Source: Mnemiopsis leidyi (taxonomy: Eukaryota; Ctenophora; Tentaculata; Lobata; Bolinopsidae). From it: a stretch of DNA of 46,298 nucleotides. Location of the stretch: positions 103,851 to 150,148 of the forward strand of contig JH152752.1 in the NCBI GenBank assembly GCA_000226015.1. Direction: 5' to 3'. Positions 1 to 12,200 of this stretch are shown piece by piece. Under the pieces are notes generated by a model. The model was not told where the DNA came from, made no database searches, and was given only the letters and a program-made list of their open reading frames with translations. Made by a program: the position numbers and the translations under genes. Position 1 is the first letter of the stretch; each line of letters begins with the position of its first letter.

Positions 1-47
1 TCTCTCTCTCTCTCTCTCTACTCTCTACTCTCTACTCTCTCTACTCT

Positions 48-101
<54 letters not shown>

Positions 102-130
102 CTCTCTCACTCTCTCTCTCACTCTCACCA
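1..130. repeat. (CT)n microsatellite
   Basis: Almost pure CT/CTCT repeats with occasional A interruptions, running off the left edge of the window. Seen directly in the sequence. Confidence 0.95.
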
Positions 131-310
131 CCTTCACCTCGTTACTTACACTCGACAAGCAATGTTTACCGCCACAACATCAATCTTACCGGACTCTTCC
201 AACTTGGCTGTAGTTAACCATCATGTATGAATGCAGGGGTACCGTCCTGATACTGCATAACATGCATAAATGCTGTATATTATGTGCGGTTCCGCCTGGC
301 GCAACGACCC

Positions 311-336
311 CACGTGACCTCTCCTGTGGTCACGTG
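311..336. promoter_or_regulatory. inverted pair of CACGTG E-boxes
   Basis: CACGTGACC (311-319) and GGTCACGTG (328-336) form a perfect 9-bp inverted repeat with an 8-nt spacer. Each arm contains the bHLH-zip core CACGTG, and GGTCACGTG resembles the CLEAR/TFEB-type element. That it is functional is inference only, since no transcription start is known nearby. Confidence 0.3.
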
Positions 337-1822
337 AGCAGTGCGTGACTGAGGTTCTCTTGAAGAACAAATTTGTCAACCAGCGAGGAGTAATTTACTC
401 GCTCTTCACTAATACTTTATAGCTCTGGTAAAATTACTGTAATTATAGGTACCTATATACGTATGTCCGTGTGTGTGTTTAAGACTGGCATATCAGATTA
501 GTTTGAATGATATTTACGTGAAATCCCTGAGATGGCTCTCAACAATTTTTCGCAGGAATTTCTTTTTCTTTTACATCTTTTCTACAACTTCATTAAAAGC
601 CGTTACAAACTTAGCCTCTAAAATGTCCAATAATTGCTCCAAATAGCGATAGAACACTGTGTATATTTCCTATATGTCATGTGTCACCCTTGGCCTTTGT
701 AGCTAATATCAAAGCAGGCTGCCATGCGATTCACTGAACTTGCACGGTTTCGTTGTACTAACGCAACGATGCGGTTGTCTTTGACAAAATACTCTGGATT
801 ATCTCAAGCTTGCACAATTTACGGATATGTCACGCACTTGTAATAATATGTATTCAAACTCAAAATAATAATAATATTATGTGACCGATGAAAAATATTT
901 ATGAGTGTTGCAGCGGCCGACTCATAAACTTCCTTATTCTGTCACTTGCTCTAACTCCCATCAAATCTGGTACTTCTGGGCCATGTCGAAAATTTGGTCT
1001 GTAAGTTCAGCCTGCCTTGTTTATCATTTACATTTTACCTATTACAACTTGTACCTCAAATGCTAAGTAGTCTACTGAAAGGTCACGTTTATTTCTTGTA
1101 GCTCTCGTTAAGTCGACGATTTGTTGGACTAATGTCCTTGCAGTCCTTTATTAAAGTGCTCCTTCTTTTGAGACAGCTGGCCTAAGGTATTTCGTGATCA
1201 ACTGTGGCCGTTATTCCAAGAGTTTGTTGTGTGTAAATTATAGACAGTGATTATAAAGGACTTGTTATTCGTTTCTCATGTATTCTGCACGGAACTTTTG
1301 CCGAGAAATGCTGCATGGAACGCGCGAATGTCACGCGGCTGGCAAATTTACTTTTTTCTATAATCGATCACGCGTGTTCATGTTGCGCACGTTTAGGATA
1401 TCAACATTTTGTTCATAGTCGCATTCCGGCTGCTAAATAATAAATTGTAAATTGATTTGCTGATCGAATGACGCAAGCGCCATGAAGAAGCAATGTTGCG
1501 ATTGCAGTAGCCAATGAGTCACAACAGCGTCGCTCTGACCATGTGGTAATCTGCTTTGCTGTAATTAGCTGACCAAGAATTTCCTCGTAGAAATAAGGGG
1601 GTACGAAGAGAAGAAGCTGAGTCAGCCCAATCCACTTAGACTGACAGTGAGGAAACATCTGAAGACTCTTCTCTCTACCCGGTATTTAAGCATAATTACT
1701 TGATATTCATGTGAGAATAACCTCAAACCTGCTTGTCCGATTTCGGATCTCAGTAACCGATTGTAAATAAATGACAGCAGTCATGTCAGTTATAACTTCA
1801 CTTATTCTATTTCTCTCCTCAG

Positions 1823-4800
1823 GGCTAAAGAAGCGACAGATCTGTTGGTGACAGAAGATGAGATAGTGAAGATAGCTCAGAACATTGAGATGTCTCTGTA
1901 CAAGTTGTACCCTGATTGTGGTAACAGGTACAAGGCAAAGTGTAAAGCTATCTGCTTCAACATCAGCGACTCTAAAAACTTGGTGGGTCTATAACACTTC
2001 TCCAAACAGTTTGTACCCTTTGGTTATCGGAATTACTGTCAAGTATGCTATTTACTTTCTCCATTGGTTCTAGTGTACTCTTGATACAATCCACTATTCC
2101 TGACAAATATCTTACTCCTCCAGAACCTATATCGTAACATCTTGAGTGGGACACTCTCTTCAGAAAAGCTTGCCAAAATGTCACCTGAAGAAATGAGCGT
2201 TCGAGTAAAGGCCAAGCAGCTTCAGGTACTTAAATTGTTTCTTTACTGCGTGGCAATTATTCTTCAAATTTTATCTAAAATTTCACGGTTATTTACCCAC
2301 AAATTAACATCTGAAACCCGAAGAAAGGAATTTTACTGAAACCGTAACCCAGGCTATTTCCAGAAATAAACAGCTGGTTGTGAGATAATTACGAACAATA
2401 ATATTTAACTGAAAACACAACCCAGGTTAACCCAGCGTCCTCAGCTGCTGCCGCTGTCGACTCGACTGTGAACATTATGGACATGTTAGGTAAATTAATT
2501 AACCTTCTTAACAGTTAGAATTTTTATGTTCGATCTTCATATGTTCGAACATAATGGACATGTTAGGTAAATTGATTTACTGTCTTTATAGTTAGAACAT
2601 AATGGACATGTTAGGTAAATTAATTTACTGTCTTTACAGTTAGAACATAATGGACATGTTAGGTAACTTAATTTACTGTCTTAACAGTTAGAATTTTTAT
2701 GTTCGATCTTCATTAGTTCGAACATAATGGACATGTAAGGTAAATTCTTAACGATTAGAATTTTAATTTTCCACCTTCATGGTCTTGTTGCACTTTCTAG
2801 GTCGAGCTATCCAAATTTTTAATTTACGTATTATTCATCTTTGAACAGCGTTTTGACAACTGCAATATCAAAATGTTCCGTGGAATATGTAGCCTTGGGT
2901 AAATGTTACCAGTTACCAGACCTATATCGTTATTGCAATCCCTCCTGCCAGATTATTGAGCCAAGTTAATTACAAATCTCTTGACCTGAGTCCTCATTCT
3001 CATTTGTGGCCAAATAACTTGTGGTTTTTGTCTTGGTCATTACTACAATTAGCGACACGTCAACATCGTCTGGAGCTCGTCTTGAGCTTGTCTAGATTTG
3101 ATTTGCCTGGAAGTCTTGCTGCGACAGCTACTGTCAGAATCAACTCAACATTAAGGATGAAGGATTCCTGATATATTTTTCTTTAAAATTGCACCAGACT
3201 TCTCTGTAGAACTGTAGACTTAATCGCAGTTTCTGATTTAATTAATCAAAAAGTTTGACATGATTAAACTACTACATAGTCATTAGCGGAATCTGTCCAA
3301 ACCATCGAGCAAAAATTTCATAGTGCCTGATTGCATACTTCCAACCAAATATGTACATTGATTAATGTATTAAATTCGCGATTTATAATAATTTATCGTA
3401 CGATAACAACATTTTCTCTCTACAGGTGACACGACCGCTCAGCATGGTACCCATGTGTTTGATGTGAAATGCAGGAAGTGCACGGGGAAGGTCGCGAAAC
3501 AGAAGGAACCCAAACCTCCACCTAAACCCAATCCTGAATCTGACCCGTTAGTTTTTAATGAATTATCTTTCTCGTTTTTGGTTGTTGCTGAACTATAGGC
3601 TTGGTACCACTGCATATTTAAAAGTGGTACAAAATGAATTAAGGACAGGATAGAAGTACAGCCAGCCGAAGACGATTAACATATGTTTATTGAAATCTTC
3701 TGCAACAATAAACTCGAAACTATTTATGTCCATCAACCCCCTACAAGTACAACCAGCTACAAAACAACCAGTCTCATGTGCCGCCAGCTTAAGGCGAATA
3801 TTTGAACAAAATATACGATGTAACACAGCTTATGAGCATTTCAACCAAATATAAGATGAAACACAGCTTAAGACTAATATTTCAACAAAATATACGATGT
3901 AACACAGAACTCTAATTTCAACCTTAACCCTTCCCTCATCCAACTAGCTACGCCGAGCCGGTGCCAAACAGGCTCGCACTTAGCGCCAAGCCCCTGAAGG
4001 ACCCGCTGGGACTCAACCCGGCTCTCTGGAAAGGATACATAACCATGACGTCACTGACCAAGTTCGCCACGTCCGGCTATCATGTGTACGGTCCACACGA
4101 GTCGCTCCTGTCTACGTTACCGGACACATTGCACGTGCAAGGCAGGATAGCTAACAACATTGTGTGGGCTTATGTAGACAGACTGAGAAACAGCCCTGTT
4201 AAGGTGAGATCCCGATCCTGGTCAGCGATGTGTTTGATTGGACTGTAAATTTTGGATAATCAGTATATTCATCGTCATGGCAACTTTTATTGGTTACCTG
4301 GAGCCCGATCGCTCATTTTTAGCCAAACACAAGAAAATGTTTCTGATAAGTTTTAAAATGTCAGCTAGTCTTACTTGAATCTATACTATCAACTCACATT
4401 TTTAGAAGGTTACTATAACTGTTAGAGTTTGCAATTCAGTCAGACTGTTGATAAAAATGATCTGCGGTTTTGATAATCTACAGTTCTGAACATCCTATCA
4501 TAAAAACTGGGACTCTTCTCCTTTTGGGCCTATCATACTATATTCCTTCAGGAACTAATCATCTTGAAGTTCGAGAGTCAGAACGGGGAAGAAGTCCAGG
4601 GTTACAGCAACTTGTTTCACTACCTTCACACTCGAACTAGGTATCTTGTTTAATACCGTCACACTCGAACTAGGCATCCTTATGGTTTAACCCGTCACCC
4701 CCGTCTTTTCCCTCATACATTGTTCTAATTTTAAACTGTTTACCTGCACCTATTAGCCGTGCATCTAATTTCTGCCCTACCATCTCATATGTTAATTTCT

Positions 4801-7597
4801 CCCCACCCTTCTCTACCTCCCCTTCAAAACTTCTCTCCTCAGGTGTGGAGTTATTGGTAACGTGACAGCCCCTGTCAGGGATATGTACCTGGTGCCCCTC
4901 TCGGCCGAGGGCTCCATACCCCCTCAACTTCGGCTTCTTGGTGTCTCCAGTAAGTCGTAATCACCAGCTAATTTTAGCAATCTGCAGATATTCATCGGTT
5001 CCAACATTTTAGTTTTTAAGTTGAGTCACAAGTGTTCTTTCGAATGGCGTTCCTTCGGATGGTTCATTCCATTCATTTCAGGTATCCCGAAGAAAAACCG
5101 AACTAACCTTATCCTTGGTCTGATAGTGGTAAACAAGGTGGGAGCTAAGCGACCCCGGGAGCCCCAGGTCGAGGCCCTGAACCCTGACAAGGATCAGGAT
5201 CCCCCTACCTCGCGGGACTCCAACACCCCCGGGTCCTTAGAGCACCTCTCCTCCTTCCCCACAGACGTGTCCCTGCCCTTCAACTTTGGCGGTGGCGGCG
5301 GTGCAGGCGACGCCGGAGCTGCCAGCGATGATGGAGCTGCTAGTGACGATGACGGTATTAATGATATTGACTTGATTTTACGAAACAACCTCCCTCTGCG
5401 AGGGACGAACCTGACGACAACAGACGGGGTGGCCGGTCACTGCAGGGCTCCTGCCTTCGATGTGGACGACTTCGCTCTACCCGACTCTAAACCCGAGATC
5501 GTGTCCAGCGTCGTCCATCAGCCGGAGGTGAAGCCGACTCCTCCTACCCCTACCGACAACATGCCGTATAATGGGATGGTCGATGGCAAGCCCATCCTGT
5601 CTCCTCTAACTCCTCTTGCTCCACCCTCGCTGAGTTTCCACCCGGAGGAGGGAACTCCACTCTCCGTGCCTCCTGTCTATAACACCGATTATTCACCCGT
5701 CTCTCCCGCCACAAAACACGCCTTCTTGAACCCTCCTCCTCTTTCAAACACAGGCTCCTCTCAGTTTGACAACTTCAACAGTCCTGCTCCGACACCCTAC
5801 ACAAATCCTCCCAGCAATTTCAGTAGCATCTCATCCAGCACCAACTATTTTCCCTCAAAGTTCAGCTACCCTGGACCCACTCCCCCCGTATCAAACCCAC
5901 AAATACCTCAATCAGTGTACCCGTCCATCCACGAGCCTTCTCTTGTGAACAAACTTGATCATCAGAAACTTCCTGATTTTGCCGCTATGGGCGATATGAA
6001 GATGTTGACACCGCAAAGCGACTCCCGGTTGGTTCAACCCAACCAACCATCACCGAACATGATGGTCGCATCTCCATCCAGTAACCAGTCCATGACTAGC
6101 CAGGGTATGATGTGCAGCATGTCTGTTCCTGTAAATAATTCTCCAAATCCAGGGGGCCCTGTAAATACGAATAGTGTCAATAACAGCAATGTATATACAC
6201 TGGTACATACCAATGTTCAAACATGTGTACAGAGGACCGAAGTTCAGCAGCAGCAGTATCAGCAACAACAACTTCAACAACAACAACTTCAACACCAGCA
6301 GCAGCAACTTCAATTTCAACAGCAAAACGGCATGCTCTCTCATCATCCAATTTTGCCAGCTCAAAATGGTATGCGACCCCAGTCTCCAATGCTCCAACAA
6401 CAGCATCCAACCTCGCGGCATCAAAGTCCGATAACTGGACAACAGAACTTCATGGCACTTCAGCAGAGCCAGGCCCTTCAACAAAGCACAATTAAACAGC
6501 GACAGCAGCACATACAAAATACACCGCAAGTTCAGTCGAATTTCCGGTCAGCACATCCTAACCTCATGCCGAACCAGCAAGCTAAGCTCATGGGTCCGAA
6601 CAGCAGTTCTCCGAACCACATGTTGAATAACATGCAAACTGTTGCTCCCCCAAACCAAATGTCATCCTCCCCTCAGGGAATGAGCCAGGCTCAATACGCC
6701 CAAATGCACAACCAGGCACCTAGACTGCAATTCCCGGGACCACCACACCAACAGCGACCGACAACTCGTCAAATCAGGCCGGGACCCGCTCCTCAGGGTC
6801 CACAGAGACAGAGGATGATACTACCGAGACAGCTGTCTCCCATCCCCTCTGGGCAGGAGACCCCGGTTCATTCTCAATTTAACCAGATGGTCGGGCAAAC
6901 CCAGGGACAGATGAATCAGATGATGACCTCTAGTAACACTCAAGTCATGTCACAAAACCAGGGTCCCCTCATGGTACAAAACCAGAGTCAGATGATGGCT
7001 CAGAGTCAGAGCCAAGTTCTGAGCCACAACCAGATGATGTCTCCTGGCTTCCGAATGATGTCCAACCAGCAAACAATGTCGAAGATGCAGCCTGGAGCGA
7101 ACCAGTCCCTACAAATGGCCCAGGCTCTGAGACCACAGACTAAGGCTGGTGTCAGACCTCCGGGGCTTCAGAACATGATGAATATACGGTCCCAGAGAAT
7201 GGCAGCTCAGCAGCAAGCCCTTCTACGACAAGCTGGTAGTCCCATAAAAGGGAACGTGCCCATTTCATCCGTCCAGGGAAGCCAGAATATTTACCTGGCT
7301 CAACAGCCACATACTTTCATGGTAACTAACAATCGGCAACCTGTTGCCATGGGTCAGAGAATGACTCAACCGCGGTTTGGCAACGCACAGCTCATATTTC
7401 CTGATCAGAACGGAATGGCCCAGCAGGATTTCTCTCGCTCGCCCAACAAATCAGTCAAAACTGCCGCAAAACGAAGTACAGTAAAACAAAAACTGAAGTC
7501 GAAGATTTCAAACAAAGGACTCGGTCCGAAAGTGAAAAAAGCGCCAAAAATGTTTGATGGAGACTTGTTATTAGCCCAACTGGAGGACGTCACGTGA
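1823..7597 (+). CDS. PHF3/DIDO/SPOCD1-family protein (TFIIS-M + SPOC), 5'-truncated by window
   Basis: Eight exons with GT/AG borders and matching phases: 1823-1982, 2124-2225, 2426-2489, 3426-3546, 3948-4203, 4552-4640, 4843-4949, 5082-7597, giving about 1,137 aa. Residues 1-87 are a TFIIS central domain (EIVKIAQNIEMSLYKLYP, KLAKMSPEEM). A linker follows with a CRKC pair in DTTAQHGTHVFDVKCRKCTG, typical of DIDO/PHF3. Residues ~150-325 are a SPOC domain (LWKGYITMTSLTKF, VWAYVDRLRNSPVKELIILK, NRTNLILGLIVVNK). The remaining ~800 residues are low-complexity, rich in Pro/Ser then Gln/Met/Asn, ending in a lysine-rich nuclear-signal-like tail. In relatives, SPOC binds the phosphorylated Pol II CTD and TFIIS-M docks on Pol II, so a nuclear role in elongation or RNA processing is inferred. 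The N-terminal PHD region is not in the window. PHF3 and DIDO1 cannot be told apart from this part. Confidence 0.92.
2471..2762 (+). repeat. tandem copies of an exon end with its 5' splice site
   Basis: The last bases of exon 3 (ending GGACATGTTAG) and the donor GTAAAT recur downstream in the intron. The shared block starts at 2471 (true exon end), 2548, 2596, 2644 and 2721, with spacings of 77, 48, 48 and 77. Copies 3 and 4 are preceded by TTTATAG or TTTACAG, which look like acceptors. Seen directly. Confidence 0.9.
4621..4686 (+). repeat. 33-bp duplication of exon 6 end and donor
   Basis: TACCTTCACACTCGAACTAG followed by GTATC at the exon 6 donor is repeated 33 bp later as TACCGTCACACTCGAACTAG followed by GCATCC. 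The second copy has GC in place of GT, so it is probably not used or is a weak GC donor. Confidence 0.8.
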
Positions 7598-8065
7598 TGT
7601 GGTTTTTGTGATGTTATGATTGTGACGTCACATATTCTCGAGCTCACGCGTGAGAGAGGACGCGTTTTTGTATGAAGTATGTATACAGTAGTACAGTGAT
7701 ATATAGGTGCAATGCTTGCACGCAATTGTCGGGTTTTATAAATAGCTTTCTCTTTTTCTATCTCTCACTCTGCAGTGTTCCGGCCAACGCTTAACAGCTT
7801 TACAGACAGGACCTTATTTAATTAGCTAATTAATTGTTTAAATATTAATGAAGTATATAATGAATTAATTGATTAATATTTCCAGTATATATTATGATAA
7901 TTGTACACAGATTTGTTGTAATTTTGAATTTTTACAGGTTCTCTAGATTGAAGAATGTAAGAATGTACCGTGCTTACTGTGAACTTGAAAAACGATATTT
8001 TTTATTATTTTTACAAAACCGTATTTTGAACTCCCAAGACCAGGGCTGTTTGTGGAAAAACGGAC

Positions 8066-8071
8066 AATAAA
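8066..8071 (+). terminator. poly(A) signal AATAAA of the PHF3/DIDO-like gene
   Basis: A canonical AATAAA lies about 470 bases after the stop codon and is followed within 30 bases by a T/GT-rich stretch (TTTTGGTCTTGTTCTTG), the usual downstream element. This places the 3' end near 8090. Confidence 0.65.
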
Positions 8072-9239
8072 TGTGATGATGCTTCCCCTTTTGGTCTTGT
8101 TCTTGATGGTGTTACAAAATTATTGTTCTTGTGGATGTTTCGATTTTTCTTTCGATTTAGTGGCTTTTTTCAAATTCAAATCCAATTGTTACACTATAAT
8201 TCTTGTTTGACTTTCAAACTTATGGTTGGTTCAAAATGTTTTCGGGTCGAGTCTAAATTTTCTTAGCACTGCACATCTCTTAATGTCCTGTGTTTTCGGC
8301 CACAAACCGCCCAACCATATTATCAAAATAGTTGTTTTACAATTTTATTAACTTCTCTATTTGACAATAATTTTAATAATAAGTGTGTTAGATTCATTAC
8401 CTCTCCCAGCGCACACCTCCCTAAATTATAAAAATCATATTCATAATATTTCAGCTTTAATGCTTCTTGGCTTTTATCCGGGACCATAATGATATGATTA
8501 TAAGTTAAGTATATGATTAAGTATATGATAATATTATATGCTAGCATCTATTTTATCGCTTTACGAGGGTTAAAAGTTGTTATATTAAAGTAGATTTTTG
8601 GGCGTCTAGTTTATTCACCTCAATCTTTCAAGTACGGCACAATTAATTTTTTTGTTTATCTTAACATCCACCCTTAATAAAGAAACTTTTCTGTGAAAAC
8701 GAAATATTTCCATAAAAATTTTCTATCTCTACTCCAAGCAAAACAAATCGTCAGTGTCAAAATTGAAAATAATATGAAGATTAGACGCCCAAATCAAGAA
8801 GCAACTGGTATGCAAAATTTTGTAGTTAATTTATTGACATGCGATCGTGTCTACATTTCTTATTTGAATTTATATATTCCTTACGTTGGGAGTTTTATTT
8901 GGTTTAACATTTAAAAACATTTATAAGCTGAAATAAATCTAAATTGGTCAAAAAATGGCCATTGATTAAATAATTAGAGCCCAATGTCAACTTGTCCCAA
9001 ATCATAGGTTTTTCGTAGTCCCAAATGTATAATAGTTACTCTTATCTTCTAATGGTTAGAACACTAGAATATTCTTATAGTAGTCTGGCTGTCTGCAGTT
9101 GTGGTGGCTGTATTATCACATGTTTACAGCCCAGTCTTCTATAATGCCTTCAAACTCCACATAGTTCTGAAATGATACACAGCACATCAAATCGAGTTTC
9201 ATTGCAGCGTTGAATTTGAAATTATACAGGTGGTCTAAG
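8072..9239. other. intergenic gap between convergent genes
   Basis: AT-rich sequence between the PHF3/DIDO-like 3' end (+) and the last coding exon of the BPI-like gene (-). It should contain the BPI-like 3' UTR. An AATAAA on the minus strand at 8894-8899 is one possible poly(A) signal for it. No coding potential is recognised. Confidence 0.6.
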
Positions 9240-12200
9240 TCAATCCTCGCTTTCGTGCGTCTGCTTTCTAAGTTGCCGCTCTCTAAAAACAAGCTGTGAC
9301 ATATCACTATCTATATTAGTATACAATTCACTGTTCTAGCCATTTCTCCTTCTAGTGCCATATCCTATAATCCTCTCCTACCTCAAAGTACTTGATGTTG
9401 GGAACTTCAACTTCGAAGACGTCCCCAAAGTTTGTTGGTATGCCATTCTCCAGGTGCTTGTAAACCCGGGGTTGTAACAGTTGAGCTCTGATCAGGTTGA
9501 TGAGGGTTCCCACGCTAGACGGTTTAACTTCGACTTCGTAGTCGGGGTTCTTCGTTGTGTTGTGAACTGCGGTTCTGATGGAATAGGTGCCATTGTTAGT
9601 AACTAACAGTAACTAACTAACTCAGTTATGGTAGTAACGTTGTCAAAGTGACATCACAACTCACATTGCCTATGGAGCTAGAAGTAACGCTTTAAGTTTA
9701 GTTAGGCGATAGACGATATAGCCTATCGTTTAATCTTTGCCCTGTCTTGAAGAAAAGGTGTTCATACTCATAGTACATAACTGAAACTCACTTTCCTCGA
9801 CTCAGCTGTCCGCTCCGACCAGAAAAGCCATCAGCAACAAGGCAATATTTGGTAGCCTTAAAACTCCTAGTTCTACTAACTGTTGCAGTTACTGAAGCGC
9901 ACTTAAAACTTCTAGTTCTACTAACTGAAGCACACTTACTTACTACTCACACTTTACTTATTGAATGACACTTACTGAACTCGGATCATCTTGCCCTGCA
10001 GTTTAATGGAACTGGTTTCTCGTCCCTCCTCATCAACCGCCACATCCTTGGCTACTTGAAACTGTACTCCGACTGTGAAGGTGGTGTTCAGGACAAGCAG
10101 CAACTTCTTCTCCTTGCTCATATTGGGGTGTAGCATCTCCAGTTTTAGTTCGGTCGGAATCTCCATATCAATACCTGCAGAGTAGCGTATAGCGTGTCAT
10201 ACTTATAGGGTAAATCAGTTGAACTGGATCAGTAAAATTTATCAAAACCCAAACGTTTACTTTTAGGGTAGCCGCTGTTGTGCTTCAATTCAGTGTTCAC
10301 CTTGAGTTGCAAGTGTAAGAACTAGAAGTGGGAGGCGGCTAAAAATATCAATACAAATAATAAATTAAAGTTTAACTTTACCCACTATTGAAATTGTGGG
10401 GGGGGCAACTCGAAAAACTCAATAGGGACAGGGAGTTTTTTATATCTAGAGTTTTGCCTAAATTTTCCGAAATTGATCAAAAAACCATGATATGAAAATC
10501 ATTGTAAGAGGCATTTTGTGGTGAACCATGCAATGAATTTTTAAATATTTCTGTTATGCAACTGAAAAAGTCTAAAATAATTTAAAATTCTATATCATAT
10601 TCATAGCTAAAAACGCAATATCACCCTAAAATTCCCAAAATTCATATAGAGTTTTTAGAGTTTTTTAGAGTTATAATTGAACCTTCCCAATTTGATTAAA
10701 AAACATTTGAAAATCACTGTCAAGGTATCCCAAGGTCTCATTGGCAGATTAGAGATAATGCATTGCTGTAAGTATAATCTTTATTTGTGTTTTCAATTTT
10801 GAAGATTTCCAATAAATAATTCTAATATGCATTCAATTGCATTGTAGACACGTAGTAGATTTAAAGATATTACTGTATAATGCAACTAAAAAAGGTCCAA
10901 AATAAGGCAAAATTCTATATCTAAACAACTCAATAGGGACCCTAAAATTCCCTAAATTGATAGAGTTTTTTAGCGTTTTTTAGTTGCCCCCCCCCCCAAT
11001 TGTTATGATTATGAAACCTTAATAGCTTGTATTTAGTGTTACTAATCGTACATTAGTAATAATAATAGATTAATAGTACTAGGAGTAGGACAATTATAAA
11101 ATTAAAAGCAGTTCACATGCATTTATCGATACGTGATGAGTGGTCATTCCTGAATCTTGGTAGTGGTACCTGGAAAATGACTCACAGCGAAGTTCGGTGT
11201 TGATGGAGGCAGAGGGGGGTCTGGTAATGTTCACCTCAGCGTTGATGAGATAGTGTTGTAGAAGTTCATCCTCGCTTCTACTGAAGTAGCCGGGTTGGAA
11301 TACCTTCATTCTCTGGATCTGAGGAGAGGGGAAATTGATAGCATAGTATCTATATCACATAGTATCTATATCACATATTACTTGTAAACCTGTTCTCTAA
11401 AAGCGAACTTACCAATTGCAATACTATGAGCAACTGCAACTATTACTGTAACTATAACTTTGAACAACATAGGACGTTTTACAGGACGTTTAGGCATCAC
11501 TATCAGTGTTAAAGTTTCGAATTATGATAAAGATAAAAGTTCAAAATGAAGATCATCACAATGTCGATCTAAGTGTATATAGTTCATTTAAATTGAATGA
11601 TCATTAGATCGGCTGAGTTACGTAGTTACCGTTTCCTCATCAAGACTGAAGGATCCCAGCAAACCCGCGTGGAACACGGACTCAACCAGTGATTGTATCG
11701 AACTGTGAGAGATCCTCGTCCTAAAGTCATAGCTCTCAGACACGCAATCACTAGCTGCAAATTTGATTTTTAGAATGTTGGCTAATCTTTATTGGTTAAT
11801 TGATGATTATTATCATAGCTTCCACGCCCAGCTTCTTGAATTTAATTGCGAACGTAAGAGTAATTGATCATCTGGAAATCTTAAAAAAGCAGGGTTCGGC
11901 AACAAATTCGGCATTATGTTGTCGCGGTGATACCCGAATCTCGCAGCTCAAAGCTGAACAAGTAAACGGATATAATCTCATCAAGCATCTTCCCCCGTTT
12001 TTTGCAGTGACTTGTGTCCTACTGACCTACTCCTACTGTCCTATCATGTCCATTGTTTCCTTCCCAGCCTACCTGGAAGAGGGGTATGACCCCCAACTCC
12101 TAAGAGACCCTGACTTTGTGTGACATTGCAGAGCAGGTTGTCAGTCTCCTCACCAGGGGCGGGAGTTACACCACCGTCTATCCCCACCACCAGACACTCC

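Larger units (their letters stand above)
1..1822. other. upstream/intronic sequence of the PHF3/DIDO-like gene
   Basis: No exon can be supported here. The first 130 bases are a CT microsatellite. The coding sequence that starts at 1823 enters in mid-protein with a one-base phase, so this stretch is most likely an intron and the N-terminal exons (a PHD finger in relatives) lie outside the window. A CACGTG inverted repeat is at 311-336 (see its own entry). Short open frames here show no domain and no supporting splice context. Confidence 0.6.

Noticed and set aside
5021..5081. Open frame extending upstream of PHF3/DIDO-like exon 8
   Set aside because: It is intronic read-through. The acceptor TCATTTCAG at 5081 joins exon 7 in phase and continues the SPOC domain.
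6050..6529. 159-codon antisense frame under the Gln-rich region
   Set aside because: It is the shadow of CAG/CAA repeats and gives a Leu-rich low-complexity product. The plus strand encodes a coherent protein.
11166..11185. Alternative donor CCAG/GTACC after BPI-like exon 8
   Set aside because: It would put a stop codon at the start of exon 9. The donor CGCT/GTGAGT keeps the frame.
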